From Marinobacter qingdaonensis (lineage in GTDB: Bacteria > Pseudomonadota > Gammaproteobacteria > Pseudomonadales > Oleiphilaceae), in assembly GCF_034555935.1 (NCBI RefSeq), contig NZ_JAYDCJ010000003.1:124001-188000 (forward strand): 64,000 nucleotides of DNA, read 5' to 3'. Below are positions 37,099 through 46,273 of this stretch, piece after piece; the first letter of the stretch is position 1; each line of letters starts with the position of its first letter. The notes below the pieces were generated by a model. It worked only from the letters and a program-made list of their open reading frames with translations. It ran no database searches and was not told the DNA's origin. A program made the position numbers and the translations under genes.

Positions 37099-38093
37099 GA
37101 TTCCGACTCCTGCATGCGTTGCTCTTGCTCAATAAGGTTGCTGACTTCGTAACAGGCCACGTCCACGTTGCCGGACCGGACATACTCCGGCATGGCGCGT
37201 TTGCACTGCTCGGTGGCGAATTTGCAGCGCGGGTGGAACGGGCAGCCGCTGGGCACGTTCTTCAGCGACGGCATGGAGCCCGGAATCTGGTACAGCCGAT
37301 GGCCCGGTTCGCCCATTTGCGGCAGCGCGTTGATCAGGCCCTGGGTGTAGGGGTGCTGGGCGTCGTTGATGATTTCCCGGGTCGAGCCCTGCTCGATGAT
37401 CCGGCCCGAGTACATCACCAGCATGCGCTGGGTCACCTGGGACACCACACCGAGATCGTGGGTGATCAGCATCAGTGCCACGTTGTCCTGCTCACACAGT
37501 TCCAGCAACAGCGCCATGATCTCGGCCTGGATGGTGACATCCAGCGCCGTCGTGGGTTCGTCGGCGATGATGATTTCCGGGTCCAGCAGCAGCGCGATGG
37601 CGATGATCACCCGCTGGCGCATACCGCCGGACAACTCATGGGGGTACTGGTCCAGCCGCTTTTCCGGCGACGGAATCTGCACCTTGGTGAGCTTGTCCAG
37701 GGCGATGGCCCGGGCCTCTTTGGTGCTGATCCGGCGATGGGCCTTGATGGCCTCGACCATCTGGGTGCCGATCGACAGCACCGGATTCAGGGTCATCATC
37801 GGGTCCTGGAAAATCATCGCGATGCGGTTGCCGCGGATCTTGCGCAGCTCACGCTCGCTCATGGCCGCCAGGTCCTTGCCCTCGAACAGAATCTGGCCGC
37901 CGGCGATGTAGCCGGGTCGGGCAATCAGGTTGAGGATGGAGAACGCCGCCACCGATTTACCGGCGCCGGATTCGCCCACCAGGCCCAGGCGCTCGCCCTT
38001 GTCCAGGCTGAAGCTGATGCCGCGCAGGGCGGTCAGGTCGCCGCCGCGCACGGCAAAGCGAACATCCAGATTTTTTACTTCCAACAGTGCCAT
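37095..38093 (-). CDS. Peptide-type ABC importer ATPase (DppD/OppD-like)
   Basis: First ATPase of the importer, 332 residues. Walker A is GESGAGKSVAAF, the Q loop MIFQDPMMTLNP, the signature LSGGMRQRVIIAIAL, and Walker B IIIADEPTTALD. The C-terminal domain has the cysteine cluster SGCPFHPRCKFATEQC, known in this family to hold an iron-sulfur site in some members. It follows the DppC-like permease after 16 bases. Confidence 0.92.
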   Translation of the reverse strand: MALLEVKNLDVRFAVRGGDLTALRGISFSLDKGERLGLVGESGAGKSVAAFSILNLIARPGYIAGGQILFEGKDLAAMSERELRKIRGNRIAMIFQDPMMTLNPVLSIGTQMVEAIKAHRRISTKEARAIALDKLTKVQIPSPEKRLDQYPHELSGGMRQRVIIAIALLLDPEIIIADEPTTALDVTIQAEIMALLLELCEQDNVALMLITHDLGVVSQVTQRMLVMYSGRIIEQGSTREIINDAQHPYTQGLINALPQMGEPGHRLYQIPGSMPSLKNVPSGCPFHPRCKFATEQCKRAMPEYVRSGNVDVACYEVSNLIEQEQRMQESES

Positions 38094-38109
38094 TACTTTC
38101 CCCTGCCTT

Positions 38110-39042
38110 TTAACCTTTGTAGAGCCGTGGATTCATGACATCCCGCAGCCAGTCACCCAACAGGTTGATGACCAGCACGAGCACCACCAGCACCAGGCCG
38201 GGGATCAGGGTGATCCACCAGGAACCACTCTGGATGTAGTCAAAGCCGGACTTGATCAGCGAGCCCAGGGACGGCTGGGTTTCCGGCATGCCCAGGCCCA
38301 GGAACGACAGCGCCGCCTCGGAGATGATGGCGTTAGCGATCTGCACGGTGGCAATGACGAAGATCGGCGACAGGGTGTTGGGCAGGATGTGCCGGAACAT
38401 GATCCGGCGGGTGCCGAAACCCATCACCTTGGCGGCATCGACATACTCTTTCTTCTTCTCCGCCAGCACCGAGGCGCGCACGGTGCGGGCGATCTGCGGC
38501 CATTCGGCCACGCCGATGATGAAGATCAGCATGTAGATGGCGATCTCGCCAAACATCAGGTTGCCGAAGCTGGCCTTGAACACGGCGCCAACAATGATCG
38601 CTACCATCAAGGTGGAGAACGACAGCTGCACGTCGGCGATGCGCATCAGGATGGAGTCGACCCGGCCGCCCAAGTAGCCGGCCAGCAGGCCGAACAGGAT
38701 ACCCAGCACGGCCTGCAGCACCACGGCACCAAAACCGATCACCAGCGACACCCGGGTGCCGTACAGGATGGTGGACAGCATGTCCCGGCCCTGGGCGTCG
38801 GTGCCCAGCGGGAAGGCTGCATCGGCGCCGCTCATGCCCACCGGCGGCAATTCCGAGTTCATGATGTTGATCTGGGCCAGATCGTAGGGGTCGGTCGGGG
38901 CCAGCAGCGGGGCAAACACCGCCGCGGCCACCATCAGCACCAGCACCAGAAAGCTGACAATGGCAATCTTGTCGCGTTTGAAGCTGTACCAGAGGAAGGA
39001 GTCGCGAAAGCGATCCCAGCGGGAAATCGTCGCCGTCGTCAT
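38110..39042 (-). CDS. Peptide-type ABC importer permease (DppC/OppC-like)
   Basis: A 310-residue inner-membrane permease: one N-terminal helix (IAIVSFLVLVLMVAAAVFAPLL), a periplasmic loop with PLGTDAQGRDMLSTILYGTR (the family signature), then five helices with the cytoplasmic coupling loop EYVDAAKVMGFGTRRIMFRHILPN (EAA motif). Its start overlaps the preceding permease stop by four bases. Confidence 0.92.
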   Translation of the reverse strand: MTTATISRWDRFRDSFLWYSFKRDKIAIVSFLVLVLMVAAAVFAPLLAPTDPYDLAQINIMNSELPPVGMSGADAAFPLGTDAQGRDMLSTILYGTRVSLVIGFGAVVLQAVLGILFGLLAGYLGGRVDSILMRIADVQLSFSTLMVAIIVGAVFKASFGNLMFGEIAIYMLIFIIGVAEWPQIARTVRASVLAEKKKEYVDAAKVMGFGTRRIMFRHILPNTLSPIFVIATVQIANAIISEAALSFLGLGMPETQPSLGSLIKSGFDYIQSGSWWITLIPGLVLVVLVLVINLLGDWLRDVMNPRLYKG

Positions 39043-40088
39043 GCTTTCTTACCTGTCAGTTTAACCGTGGGATTCACCAGGCCGTAGATCAGATCCACGA
39101 TGGTGTTGGTAATCACGAAAATCAGCCCGACCACCATCAGGTAGGCCACGATCAGCGGGATGTCACTGCGGGTGATGGCTTCCAGGAACATCAGGCCCAC
39201 GCCCGGCCACTGGAACACCGTCTCGGTCAGGATGGTGTAGGCCACCATGGTGCCGATCTGCACCCCGCCAACGGTAATGACCGGCAGCATGGTGTTCTTC
39301 AGGGCGTGCAGGAAGTTGATCCGGCCCGGCTTCAGGCCCTTGGCCCGGGCGTAGCGCACATAATCGCTCTGCAGGACTTCCATCATTTCGGCCCGGATCA
39401 GGCGGATGAACAGCGGCAGCATGATCGAGGCCAGGGAAATGGCCGGCAGGATCAGGTGCAGGATGCCTCCGGTGGAGAAAAAGCCGGAGTGCCAGGTGCC
39501 GAACAGGTGCGTCAGTTCGTCACCGCGACCGTAGGACGGCAGCCCGCCCTCGGTGGACAATGCGCTGTTCAGGCCCTGGCCCCAGCCAGTGTCGGACGGG
39601 AACCAGTCCACGGTGACCCCGATGGAGAACAGCTGAATCAACACGATGGCGGTCAGGAACACCGGGATGGAAATCCCGACGGTGCTGACCCCCATGAAAA
39701 ATTTGGACAACCAGGCCTGGGGCCGGATGGCGGCGTAGACGCCAATGGGCACCGAGAAAAACAGGATGATCAGGCTGGCGCCGATGGCCAGTTCCAGGGT
39801 CGCTGGCAGGTGTTCAAGGATGACGTCCAGCGTCGGCTTGCCGTAGAAGTAGGAAATGCCCAGATCGCCCTGGATGGCATTACCGGCAAAGCGCAGGTAT
39901 TGGACGACCAGAGGATCGTTCAGACCCATTTCTTCGCGGATGGCTTCGCGCTCCTCCTCGGAGACCGACATACCAACCATCTGTTGAAGGGGATCCCCCA
40001 GGCCATCCTGGATGGCAAAGGCAATCACACTGATCACAAACATGACCAGCAGTGCCTGGGATATCCGCTGAACCAAAAACGCTAACAT
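39039..40088 (-). CDS. Peptide-type ABC importer permease (DppB/OppB-like)
   Basis: A 349-residue permease with the family N-terminal helix (LVQRISQALLVMFVISVIAF), the DPLVVQYLRF segment, and the EAA coupling loop YVRYARAKGLKPGRINFLHALKN. At six helices and ordinary length it pairs with the DppC-like protein. An unusually long loop near residues 165-210 (WFPSDTGWGQGLNS onward) separates two helices. A stem-loop separates it from the substrate-binding-protein gene. Confidence 0.92.
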   Translation of the reverse strand: MLAFLVQRISQALLVMFVISVIAFAIQDGLGDPLQQMVGMSVSEEEREAIREEMGLNDPLVVQYLRFAGNAIQGDLGISYFYGKPTLDVILEHLPATLELAIGASLIILFFSVPIGVYAAIRPQAWLSKFFMGVSTVGISIPVFLTAIVLIQLFSIGVTVDWFPSDTGWGQGLNSALSTEGGLPSYGRGDELTHLFGTWHSGFFSTGGILHLILPAISLASIMLPLFIRLIRAEMMEVLQSDYVRYARAKGLKPGRINFLHALKNTMLPVITVGGVQIGTMVAYTILTETVFQWPGVGLMFLEAITRSDIPLIVAYLMVVGLIFVITNTIVDLIYGLVNPTVKLTGKKA

Positions 40089-40124
40089 GGATAGATTCCA
40101 GAATTTGCTAAAAAGCGTGCTTCA

Positions 40125-40162
40125 AATAAAAGGCCGGCGCCGGGACCTCCGACGCCGGCCAG
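40125..40162 (-). terminator. Stem-loop between substrate-binding protein and permease genes
   Basis: GGCCGGCG (40132-40139) pairs with CGCCGGCC (40153-40160); on the minus strand the stem is followed by TTTTATTT. Such intra-operon hairpins usually let most transcripts stop after the binding-protein gene, or protect its mRNA, giving excess binding protein over permease. Confidence 0.6.
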
Positions 40163-40175
40163 CCTTCAGAGGCGC

Positions 40176-41738
40176 TTACTCGACGACCAGGTCACCCAGG
40201 TACGGGAAGTTCATCACGTTCAGGATCGGCTCGATCTGGACGTTCTTCTTGCTGGCCCAGGCCAGGTCCTGCCAGTGCAGCGGGATGAAGGCGGCGTCGT
40301 CGTACAGACGCTGCTCCACGTCCTGCAGCATGGCGGCACGCTTGTCCAGGTCGGTCTCGACGTTGGCCTTGTCCACCATCGCGTCCAGCTCCTCGTTGCA
40401 GTAGTTACCCGCGTTGTACTGGCCAGAGCCGCTGTCGGCGTCCGGGCAGAAGGTCAGGAACTCGAAGAAGTTGGCGGAATCTTCGGTGTCCGCGTGCCAG
40501 CCAATCATCATCATGTCGGCAGCGCGGTTGTCGTATTCCGGCCAGTACTGCGCCTTCGGCAGGGTCTTCAGGTCGACGGTGATGTTGATGCGCGCCAGCA
40601 TGGCGGCTACCGCCTGGGCGATCTTGGCATCGTTCACGTAGCGGTTGTTCGGCGCCATCATGGTGATGGTGAAGCCATCCTCGTAGCCGGCTTCCTTCAT
40701 CAGCTGCTGGGCCTTGGCCACGTCGAAGCGTGGAGTCAGAGCCGGGTTATGGCCTTGGTAGCCTTCCGGTGACATCTGCGCCGCCGGAGTGGCGAAGCCC
40801 TTCATGATCTTGGCGGCAATGCCTTCCTGGTTGATGGCGTAGGCGACGGCCTGACGCACGTTCGGATCCTTGAACGCCTCAACCCGCTCCTGGTTCATGT
40901 GGAACAGGATGATGCGGGTGCCGCTCATGGTCACCAGCTCGGAGTTCTTGTCATTGCGGATGCGTTCCAGATCGGTCGGCGGCACCGGCGCAATAAAGTC
41001 CACACCGCCGGACAGCAGCGCGGAGACGCGGGTGTTATTTTCTTTGATCGGAGTCAGCACGATCTTGCCGACGTTGCCCGGGGACTCGGTGTCCCAGTAG
41101 TCGTCAAAGCGCTCGAATTCGAGCCGTACGCCCTGCTGGCGGCCGGTGACGGTGTAGGGACCGGTGCCGGACATGTTGGTGGAGGCGAAGGAGTTGCCGT
41201 GCTTGACGATGGCGTCCTTGTCCTGGCCGTCCTCGGTCTTGCCGCTGTAGAACTCGCTGTCGAGCGGGAAAATGTAGGTGGCGGTGTTCAGCAGCAGCGG
41301 GTAGGGCTCGCTGGTGACCAGCTCGAAGGTGTAGTCATCAATGATGTTGATGCCACTGAACGGCTTGAAGATGGCCTTGAAATCCTGGCTCTGTTTCAGG
41401 CGGTTGAAGGTGAACTCGACGTCTTTGGTGGTCAGCTCGTTGCCGGAGTGGAACTTGACGCCTTCGCGCAGCTTGAAGCGCATGGTCTTGTCGTCGATCC
41501 GCTCCCAGCTCTCGGCTAGGCGGCCGTCAAAACCCAGCTCTTTGTTCCAACGAACCAGCGGGTCAAAGGTCATGTGGGACAGCTGCAAGATACCACCAGA
41601 CAGTTGCTCGTGGATGTCCAGGGTTACCGGGTCGGCGTCGTACGCCATCTTCAGTTCCTTGTTGGCTTCGGCGGACATGGCCACCGGGGCGGCCGCCAGG
41701 GCCATGGAACCAACAAAAGCGGTCAGTAGTTTTTTCAT
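40176..41738 (-). CDS. Peptide-type ABC importer substrate-binding protein (family 5)
   Basis: A 520-residue periplasmic protein of the SBP_bac_5 family (DppA/OppA/NikA). The signal peptide MKKLLTAFVGSMALAAAPVAMSA is followed by mature domains with MAYDADPVTLDIHEQ, LAESWERIDDKTMRFKLREGVKFH (the family signature) and a C-terminal VEQRLYDDAAFIPLHW. ATG 41738 is preferred because it starts the signal peptide; the frame runs to 41777. It is first in the operon, ahead of the two permeases and two ATPases. Confidence 0.93.
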   Translation of the reverse strand: MKKLLTAFVGSMALAAAPVAMSAEANKELKMAYDADPVTLDIHEQLSGGILQLSHMTFDPLVRWNKELGFDGRLAESWERIDDKTMRFKLREGVKFHSGNELTTKDVEFTFNRLKQSQDFKAIFKPFSGINIIDDYTFELVTSEPYPLLLNTATYIFPLDSEFYSGKTEDGQDKDAIVKHGNSFASTNMSGTGPYTVTGRQQGVRLEFERFDDYWDTESPGNVGKIVLTPIKENNTRVSALLSGGVDFIAPVPPTDLERIRNDKNSELVTMSGTRIILFHMNQERVEAFKDPNVRQAVAYAINQEGIAAKIMKGFATPAAQMSPEGYQGHNPALTPRFDVAKAQQLMKEAGYEDGFTITMMAPNNRYVNDAKIAQAVAAMLARINITVDLKTLPKAQYWPEYDNRAADMMMIGWHADTEDSANFFEFLTFCPDADSGSGQYNAGNYCNEELDAMVDKANVETDLDKRAAMLQDVEQRLYDDAAFIPLHWQDLAWASKKNVQIEPILNVMNFPYLGDLVVE

Positions 41739-41894
41739 CGCGTTTTCCGTCGCTGTTTTAAGAATTTTGCGGCGCATCGGTACACGTTCGCACCAGATGT
41801 CTGCGCTAAAAACTAGTCGGGGAATCCCCTAACAGCAATCGAAATTGCGACATGGCGTTATTCGCGAGGTGAATGACCTAATACCGTGCAGGCA

Positions 41895-42617
41895 TTAAAA
41901 CCAGAAAAACAGCGGCAGAATCAGCGCGGTAAACACCCCGGTCAACCCCATGCCCAGGGAGGCAAACGCGCCGGCGGTGTGGCTGATTTCGAACGCCCGG
42001 GCGGTGCCGATGGCGTGGCCATTGAGCCCGAGGGCGAAGCCGAGGATGCGATCGTCGTCGATGGCCAGGGGCCTGGCCATCAGGTCCACGAAGGCGGTTG
42101 CAACCACGCCGGTGATCAGCAGACCGCCCATCATCAGGGGCACCGAGCCACCCAGCTGCTCGGTGATGCCGATGGCGATGGGCGCGGTGACCGACTTGGG
42201 CGCCAGGGACGCCAGCACCTCCGGCGTGGCCCCCAGGGCCCAGGCAATGACCAGGGCATAGACGGCGGCCAGCGTGGCCGCCAGCGGCAGGGTGCACAGG
42301 ATCGGACGCCACAATGCGCGGATGTGGTGCATCTGCTGGTACAGCGGAATGCCCAGGGCCACGGTCGCCGGCCCCAGCAACAGCATCAGCCACTGCGCGC
42401 CCTGCTGGTAGCGCTGGTAGTCCAGGGACAGCAGCGCGATGGTGGCAGACAACAGCACCGCCGACAGCACCACCGGTGGCAACCAGATCGGGCGCCCGAT
42501 CCGAGCGAACACGCCGTTGCCGGCAAAGAACGCCCCCAGGGTCAGGGCGATGGCCAGCACCGGCGTCGCCGCCAGCGCCTCGGGCACTGCAAGCACACGG
42601 TCCAGCCAGTCAGTCAT
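41895..42617 (-). CDS. lrgB: LrgB family membrane protein
   Basis: A 240-residue multi-pass inner-membrane protein. The family hallmarks are LGPATVALGIPLYQQ, LAPKSVTAPIAIGITEQLGG and the conserved LGLNGHAIGTARAFE near the C-terminus. LrgB works with LrgA/CidA-like partners, first described as murein-hydrolase modulators and more recently as pyruvate or glycolate transport components. The start overlaps the stop of the LrgA gene by eight bases. Confidence 0.93.
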   Translation of the reverse strand: MTDWLDRVLAVPEALAATPVLAIALTLGAFFAGNGVFARIGRPIWLPPVVLSAVLLSATIALLSLDYQRYQQGAQWLMLLLGPATVALGIPLYQQMHHIRALWRPILCTLPLAATLAAVYALVIAWALGATPEVLASLAPKSVTAPIAIGITEQLGGSVPLMMGGLLITGVVATAFVDLMARPLAIDDDRILGFALGLNGHAIGTARAFEISHTAGAFASLGMGLTGVFTALILPLFFWF

Positions 42618-42975
42618 GGATCGTTGTCCGACGGCCGCCCCGAACCAGGGCCTTCATCAACAGCAGCGTGGTCACCACACTCAGCAGGGTGCCCAGCAGC
42701 AGCGCCGCCGCCACCGCCAGCCACTGGCCCTGGAACTGCCCGGCGGTGAAAAAGACCCCGACCACGCCCGGCATGATCAGCAGCACCAGCACGGAAATCA
42801 GACTCTGGCTGGCGCTGGCCAGGGCATCACTGACCTCACCCCGGACCATCAGGGTCAGCGTGATCGCGATCATGCCCAGCACACCGCCACTGACCGGCAC
42901 CAGGAACACCAGCCGCAGGGCCTCACCCAGCATGAAAAACAGCAAGAGAATCAGAAAACCGCGCAACATCGACAT
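42610..42975 (-). CDS. lrgA: LrgA/CidA family membrane protein
   Basis: A 121-residue holin-like protein with four hydrophobic helices (LRGFLILLLFFMLGEAL; VSGGVLGMIAITLTLM; LLIMPGVVGVFFTA; LAVAAALLLGTLLSVVTTLLL). The MPGVVGVF segment is typical of the family. It is the first gene of the lrgAB pair and divergent from yaeQ with a 75-base gap. Confidence 0.9.
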   Translation of the reverse strand: MSMLRGFLILLLFFMLGEALRLVFLVPVSGGVLGMIAITLTLMVRGEVSDALASASQSLISVLVLLIMPGVVGVFFTAGQFQGQWLAVAAALLLGTLLSVVTTLLLMKALVRGGRRTTIHD

Positions 42976-43050
42976 GGAGTCATGCTCATCCCGGACAGAA
43001 TTGCACTACACTAGCGCAAACTCACAGCTTGTCACCACTTCGGACCACCC

Positions 43051-43593
43051 ATGGCGCTCAAAGCAACCATCTTCAAAGCCACGCTCAACATTGCCGACAT
43101 GGACCGCCACTACTACGCGGACCACCACCTGACCCTGGCCCGGCACCCGTCGGAAACCGACGAACGCATGATGATCCGCCTGCTGGCGTTCGCCCTGAAC
43201 GCCGACGAGCATCTGGAATTCACCAAGGGTCTGAGCACCGACGACGAGCCGGAGCTGTGGCAGAAAAGCCTGAGTGACGAGATCGAGCTGTGGATCGAGC
43301 TGGGCCTGCCCGAGGAAAGCCGGCTGCGCAAGGCCTGCAACCGGGCCAAAAAAGTGGTTCTGTACACCTACGGCGGGCGCGCAGTGCCGGTGTGGTGGGA
43401 CAAACACCACCACAAGCTCAGCCGGTTCGACAACCTGACCGTCATCAACCTGCCCCAAGAGGCCACCGAGGCCCTGGCCGAGCTGGCCCAGCGCAGCATG
43501 CACGTTCAGGTGACGATTCAGGACGGAGAGGTCTCGATCAGCAACCAAGACGACCTGGTAAGCATTACCCCGCAACGCCGCTACCCGGAATAA
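43051..43593 (+). CDS. yaeQ: YaeQ family protein
   Basis: A 180-residue cytosolic protein with the family start MALKATIFKATLNIADMDRHYY, the segment HPSETDERMMIRLLAFAL and the C-terminal VTIQDGEVSIS. The fold resembles PD-(D/E)XK nucleases. The E. coli protein was once reported as a suppressor of rfaH loss, but no firm role is known. It is monocistronic; the tRNA gene follows about 100 bases later. Confidence 0.92.
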   Translation: MALKATIFKATLNIADMDRHYYADHHLTLARHPSETDERMMIRLLAFALNADEHLEFTKGLSTDDEPELWQKSLSDEIELWIELGLPEESRLRKACNRAKKVVLYTYGGRAVPVWWDKHHHKLSRFDNLTVINLPQEATEALAELAQRSMHVQVTIQDGEVSISNQDDLVSITPQRRYPE

Positions 43594-43665
43594 AACCGCA
43601 TTAGCCAATCATGCCGTGGGGGCTGGACAGAGCCCCGCTGCGCACGTAAGATTGCGCACTCGAAA

Positions 43666-43682
43666 TTAACGCATCGCGTTAA
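43666..43682. repeat. Small palindrome just before the tRNA gene
   Basis: TTAACGC-ATC-GCGTTAA, a perfect 7-bp inverted repeat with a 3-base centre, eight bases before the tRNA 5' end. It may be part of the promoter or the precursor leader. Confidence 0.5.
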
Positions 43683-43690
43683 CTTTCGTT

Positions 43691-43767
43691 CCGCCCGTAG
43701 CTCAGCTGGATAGAGCGTTGCCCTCCGGAGGCAAAGGTCATAGGTTCGAATCCTATCGGGCGGGCCA
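43691..43767 (+). tRNA. tRNA-Arg (anticodon CCG)
   Basis: A 77-base cloverleaf. The acceptor stem CCGCCCG pairs with CGGGCGG, followed by discriminator G and an encoded CCA (43765-43767). The D arm is GCTCAGCTGGATAGAGC, the anticodon loop CTCCGGA gives CCG, and the T arm contains GGTTCGAATCC. It reads CGG arginine codons, common in this GC-rich genome. It is close to E. coli tRNA-Arg(CCG). Confidence 0.96.
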
Positions 43768-43775
43768 TATTCCAT

Positions 43776-43808
43776 AAAAAAAGCCCGCCTAGTGCGGGCT
43801 TTTTTTGT
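43776..43808. terminator. Terminator after tRNA-Arg
   Basis: AGCCCGC-CTAGT-GCGGGCT (43783-43801) flanked by an A-run and a T-run. The symmetry lets it serve both the tRNA and the converging monooxygenase gene. Confidence 0.88.
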
Positions 43809-43835
43809 GCGCGAGTAATCAGCGAATTCCGCAAG

Positions 43836-45359
43836 CTAGGCGGCCGTGCGTTTCTGCGCCGAACCGTAATGCACATCGTAATCCGCCAGATTGAAGCTGC
43901 TCAGCCGTTGCCTCAGTGCCTTGAGCGACCAGGGCCAGGCGGCAAAGTTGCGGCCATTCTGATCCAGGTAGTAGCTCTTGCAGCCACCGCTGTTGAACAC
44001 GGTGGTCTTCAGGTGCTTCTGTACTCGGGCATTGTGCCGCGCCAGGACCGTCGGATTGACGGTAAGCCGGCTGATGCCCCTGGCCTTGATCGTTTTGAGG
44101 CCATCGATGATGTAATCCAGCTGCGCCTCCGCCAGGCTGATGAAGGAGTCATACACCAGCACGTTGGGCCCCAGCACCAAGAACGCGTTGGGCACATCCT
44201 TCAGGGCGGCGCCCAGGAAGGCTTCCGGTGAGCTGTTTTTCCATACCTCCGACAGCCGCTCGCCCCGGGCATTCATCACCCGGCGGCCGATGGGTGGGTG
44301 CGAGACCTCAAAGCCGGTGCCCCAGATGATGACGTCGACCTCATGGCGCTCGCCGTTGGCTGCGATCACGGTATTGCCGTCCACGGCCACCAGGCCATGG
44401 GGAATCAGGTTGGCATTGTCCGCCTGCAGGGCCGGGTAATAGTTGTTGGCGAACAGGATCCGCTTGCAGCCCAGGGTGAAATCCGGGGTCACAGCCTTGC
44501 GCAGCGCCCTGTCTTTCACCTGGACCCGCAGTAGCTGCCTGGCGGCGGCGCTTACGGGCTTCAGGGCGGCTGGGTTACGCAAACCAAAGTTGATCGCGTT
44601 CAGGGATTGGGCCACGGTCTGGCGCCACACCTGCTGGATGACCGGCAGCTTGTCGATCAATTGCTTGCTGGTGTCACCCAGGTTCATGTCCGGCTTGGGC
44701 AACACCCAGGGCGCGGTGCGCTGGAACACGTGCAGCTCTTTCACCTTGGGCTGGATCTGCGGCACAAACTGGATTGCCGAGGCGCCCGTGCCGATCACCG
44801 CGACCCGTTTCCCGGTCAGGTCGTAGTCGTGGTTCCACTTGGCGGAGTGGAACATTTCGCCCTTGAACGTCTCCAGTCCCGGCAGGGCCGGTATCTGGGC
44901 TTCGGTGATCGGGCCGGTGGCGAACACCACGCTCCGCGCCAGGATCTGGGCCTTGTTGCCGCCGACGCTGGTATCCAGTACCCACAAGGCCTGGTTCTCG
45001 TCCCACCGGGCGTTGTCCAGTTCGGTGCCAAAGTCGATCAGTTCGTTGATGCCGAAGTCCGCGCTGACCTCTTCCAGATAGCTGAGGATTTCCGGCTGAC
45101 GGGCGAACAGGTGGCTCCATTTACTGCTCGGCGCGAAAGAGAACGAATACAGGGAGGACGGCACGTCACAGCCGCAACCGGGGTAGGTGTTCTCGCGCCA
45201 AGTGCCACCCACCCGCTGGGCTTTCTCGATGATCCTGAAATCGTGGTAGCCGGCTGTCTTCATCTTGATTGCCGCACACAAACCCGAGATGCCGGCGCCA
45301 ACGATCAGGGTGTCGTAGATGCGCGGCTCAGCGGCCACGCCCTGTTTTGCTTTAGCCAT
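43836..45359 (-). CDS. Flavin-containing / Baeyer-Villiger-type monooxygenase
   Basis: A 507-residue FAD and NADPH oxygenase. The FAD Rossmann motif GAGISGLCAA lies near residue 22. A second dinucleotide motif, GTGASAIQ, lies near residue 190. Just before that, FKGEMFHSAKWN fits the Baeyer-Villiger fingerprint FxGxxxHxxxW, with Asn where Pro or Asp is usual. It would insert oxygen into ketones or oxidise heteroatoms. It is last in an apparent operon after the PF10118 gene and the SDR gene. A similar FMO-SDR pairing occurs in the mycobacterial mymA locus (recalled, not searched). Confidence 0.88.
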   Translation of the reverse strand: MAKAKQGVAAEPRIYDTLIVGAGISGLCAAIKMKTAGYHDFRIIEKAQRVGGTWRENTYPGCGCDVPSSLYSFSFAPSSKWSHLFARQPEILSYLEEVSADFGINELIDFGTELDNARWDENQALWVLDTSVGGNKAQILARSVVFATGPITEAQIPALPGLETFKGEMFHSAKWNHDYDLTGKRVAVIGTGASAIQFVPQIQPKVKELHVFQRTAPWVLPKPDMNLGDTSKQLIDKLPVIQQVWRQTVAQSLNAINFGLRNPAALKPVSAAARQLLRVQVKDRALRKAVTPDFTLGCKRILFANNYYPALQADNANLIPHGLVAVDGNTVIAANGERHEVDVIIWGTGFEVSHPPIGRRVMNARGERLSEVWKNSSPEAFLGAALKDVPNAFLVLGPNVLVYDSFISLAEAQLDYIIDGLKTIKARGISRLTVNPTVLARHNARVQKHLKTTVFNSGGCKSYYLDQNGRNFAAWPWSLKALRQRLSSFNLADYDVHYGSAQKRTAA

Positions 45360-45403
45360 GGGATACAGTCTCTGTCATTCGATTCGGAGGAACCGCTTGG
45401 GGC

Positions 45404-46240
45404 TCACTTGACGAAGCGGTAGGAAAAGCCGAGCAGGTCGGCGTACAGGTTGGGCGACACACGTTTCATGACCCAAAACAGCTTGGCGTCGATCTGGGGC
45501 GTGGTGTAGAGCTCGCCCTTGTCCAGACGGTTCAGGGTCAGCTTCGCCACGGAGTCGCTGGTGGTGAGGGCGTAATTCATCAGGGCGTGGTCCGCCAGCT
45601 TCGAATAGCGGGCCGGAATGCGGCCATCCTTGATGATGTTGGTGGGTACCAGGGTCGGGCACAGCACATTGATTTTGATGTTGTCGCGCTTGAGTTCCGC
45701 GTACAGAGTCTCGGACAGGGCGCGCACCCCGGCCTTGGTCACGTTGTAGGCACTCATCTCCGGCGCCGCGGTATAGGACGCGGCAGATGCCACGTTGATG
45801 ATGGCGCCCTGGCCCTGCTTCTTGAAACGGGGCGCGAAGTAATGGCAGCCGTGGACCACACCCCACAGGTTCACATCCATCGCCCACTTCCAGTCCTGCA
45901 GGCTCAGCTCGTCAAACCGGCCACCAATGCCGACACCGGCGTTGTTGATCAGCAAGGTGACCGGATGGCCGAGGAGCTTCTCCGACTGCTCGGCCAGTTT
46001 CTTCACTTGGGCCGCCTTGCCGACATCACAGGCCATCGCATAGGCCTGCCCGCCCGCCTGTCCGATCAGCGCCACGGTTTCCTCGGCACTGTCCAGGTTC
46101 AGATCGGCACAGACCACCGCGGTATTGCGCCTGGCCAACTCCAGGGCAAAACTGCGGCCGATACCACTGCCGGCACCGGTCACCACGGCGTAGCCGTCGT
46201 AGCTCGGCTTACGGGAACGAAACTTCAGAATATTCAGCAT
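45404..46240 (-). CDS. Short-chain dehydrogenase/reductase
   Basis: A 278-residue classical SDR. The cofactor loop TGAGSGIG lies near residue 21, NNAGVGIGG near residue 98, and the catalytic Ser and Tyr-x3-Lys in SAASYTAAPEMSAYNVTKAG. Acidic residues after the second strand (CADLNLDS) favour NAD over NADP. It lies between the PF10118 gene and the monooxygenase on the same strand, with gaps of 33 and 44 bases, and could supply or use the carbonyl substrate of the monooxygenase. Confidence 0.9.
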   Translation of the reverse strand: MLNILKFRSRKPSYDGYAVVTGAGSGIGRSFALELARRNTAVVCADLNLDSAEETVALIGQAGGQAYAMACDVGKAAQVKKLAEQSEKLLGHPVTLLINNAGVGIGGRFDELSLQDWKWAMDVNLWGVVHGCHYFAPRFKKQGQGAIINVASAASYTAAPEMSAYNVTKAGVRALSETLYAELKRDNIKINVLCPTLVPTNIIKDGRIPARYSKLADHALMNYALTTSDSVAKLTLNRLDKGELYTTPQIDAKLFWVMKRVSPNLYADLLGFSYRFVK

Positions 46241-46273
46241 GGCTTTCAGCCCTTCAGGTCACATGGGATTCGT

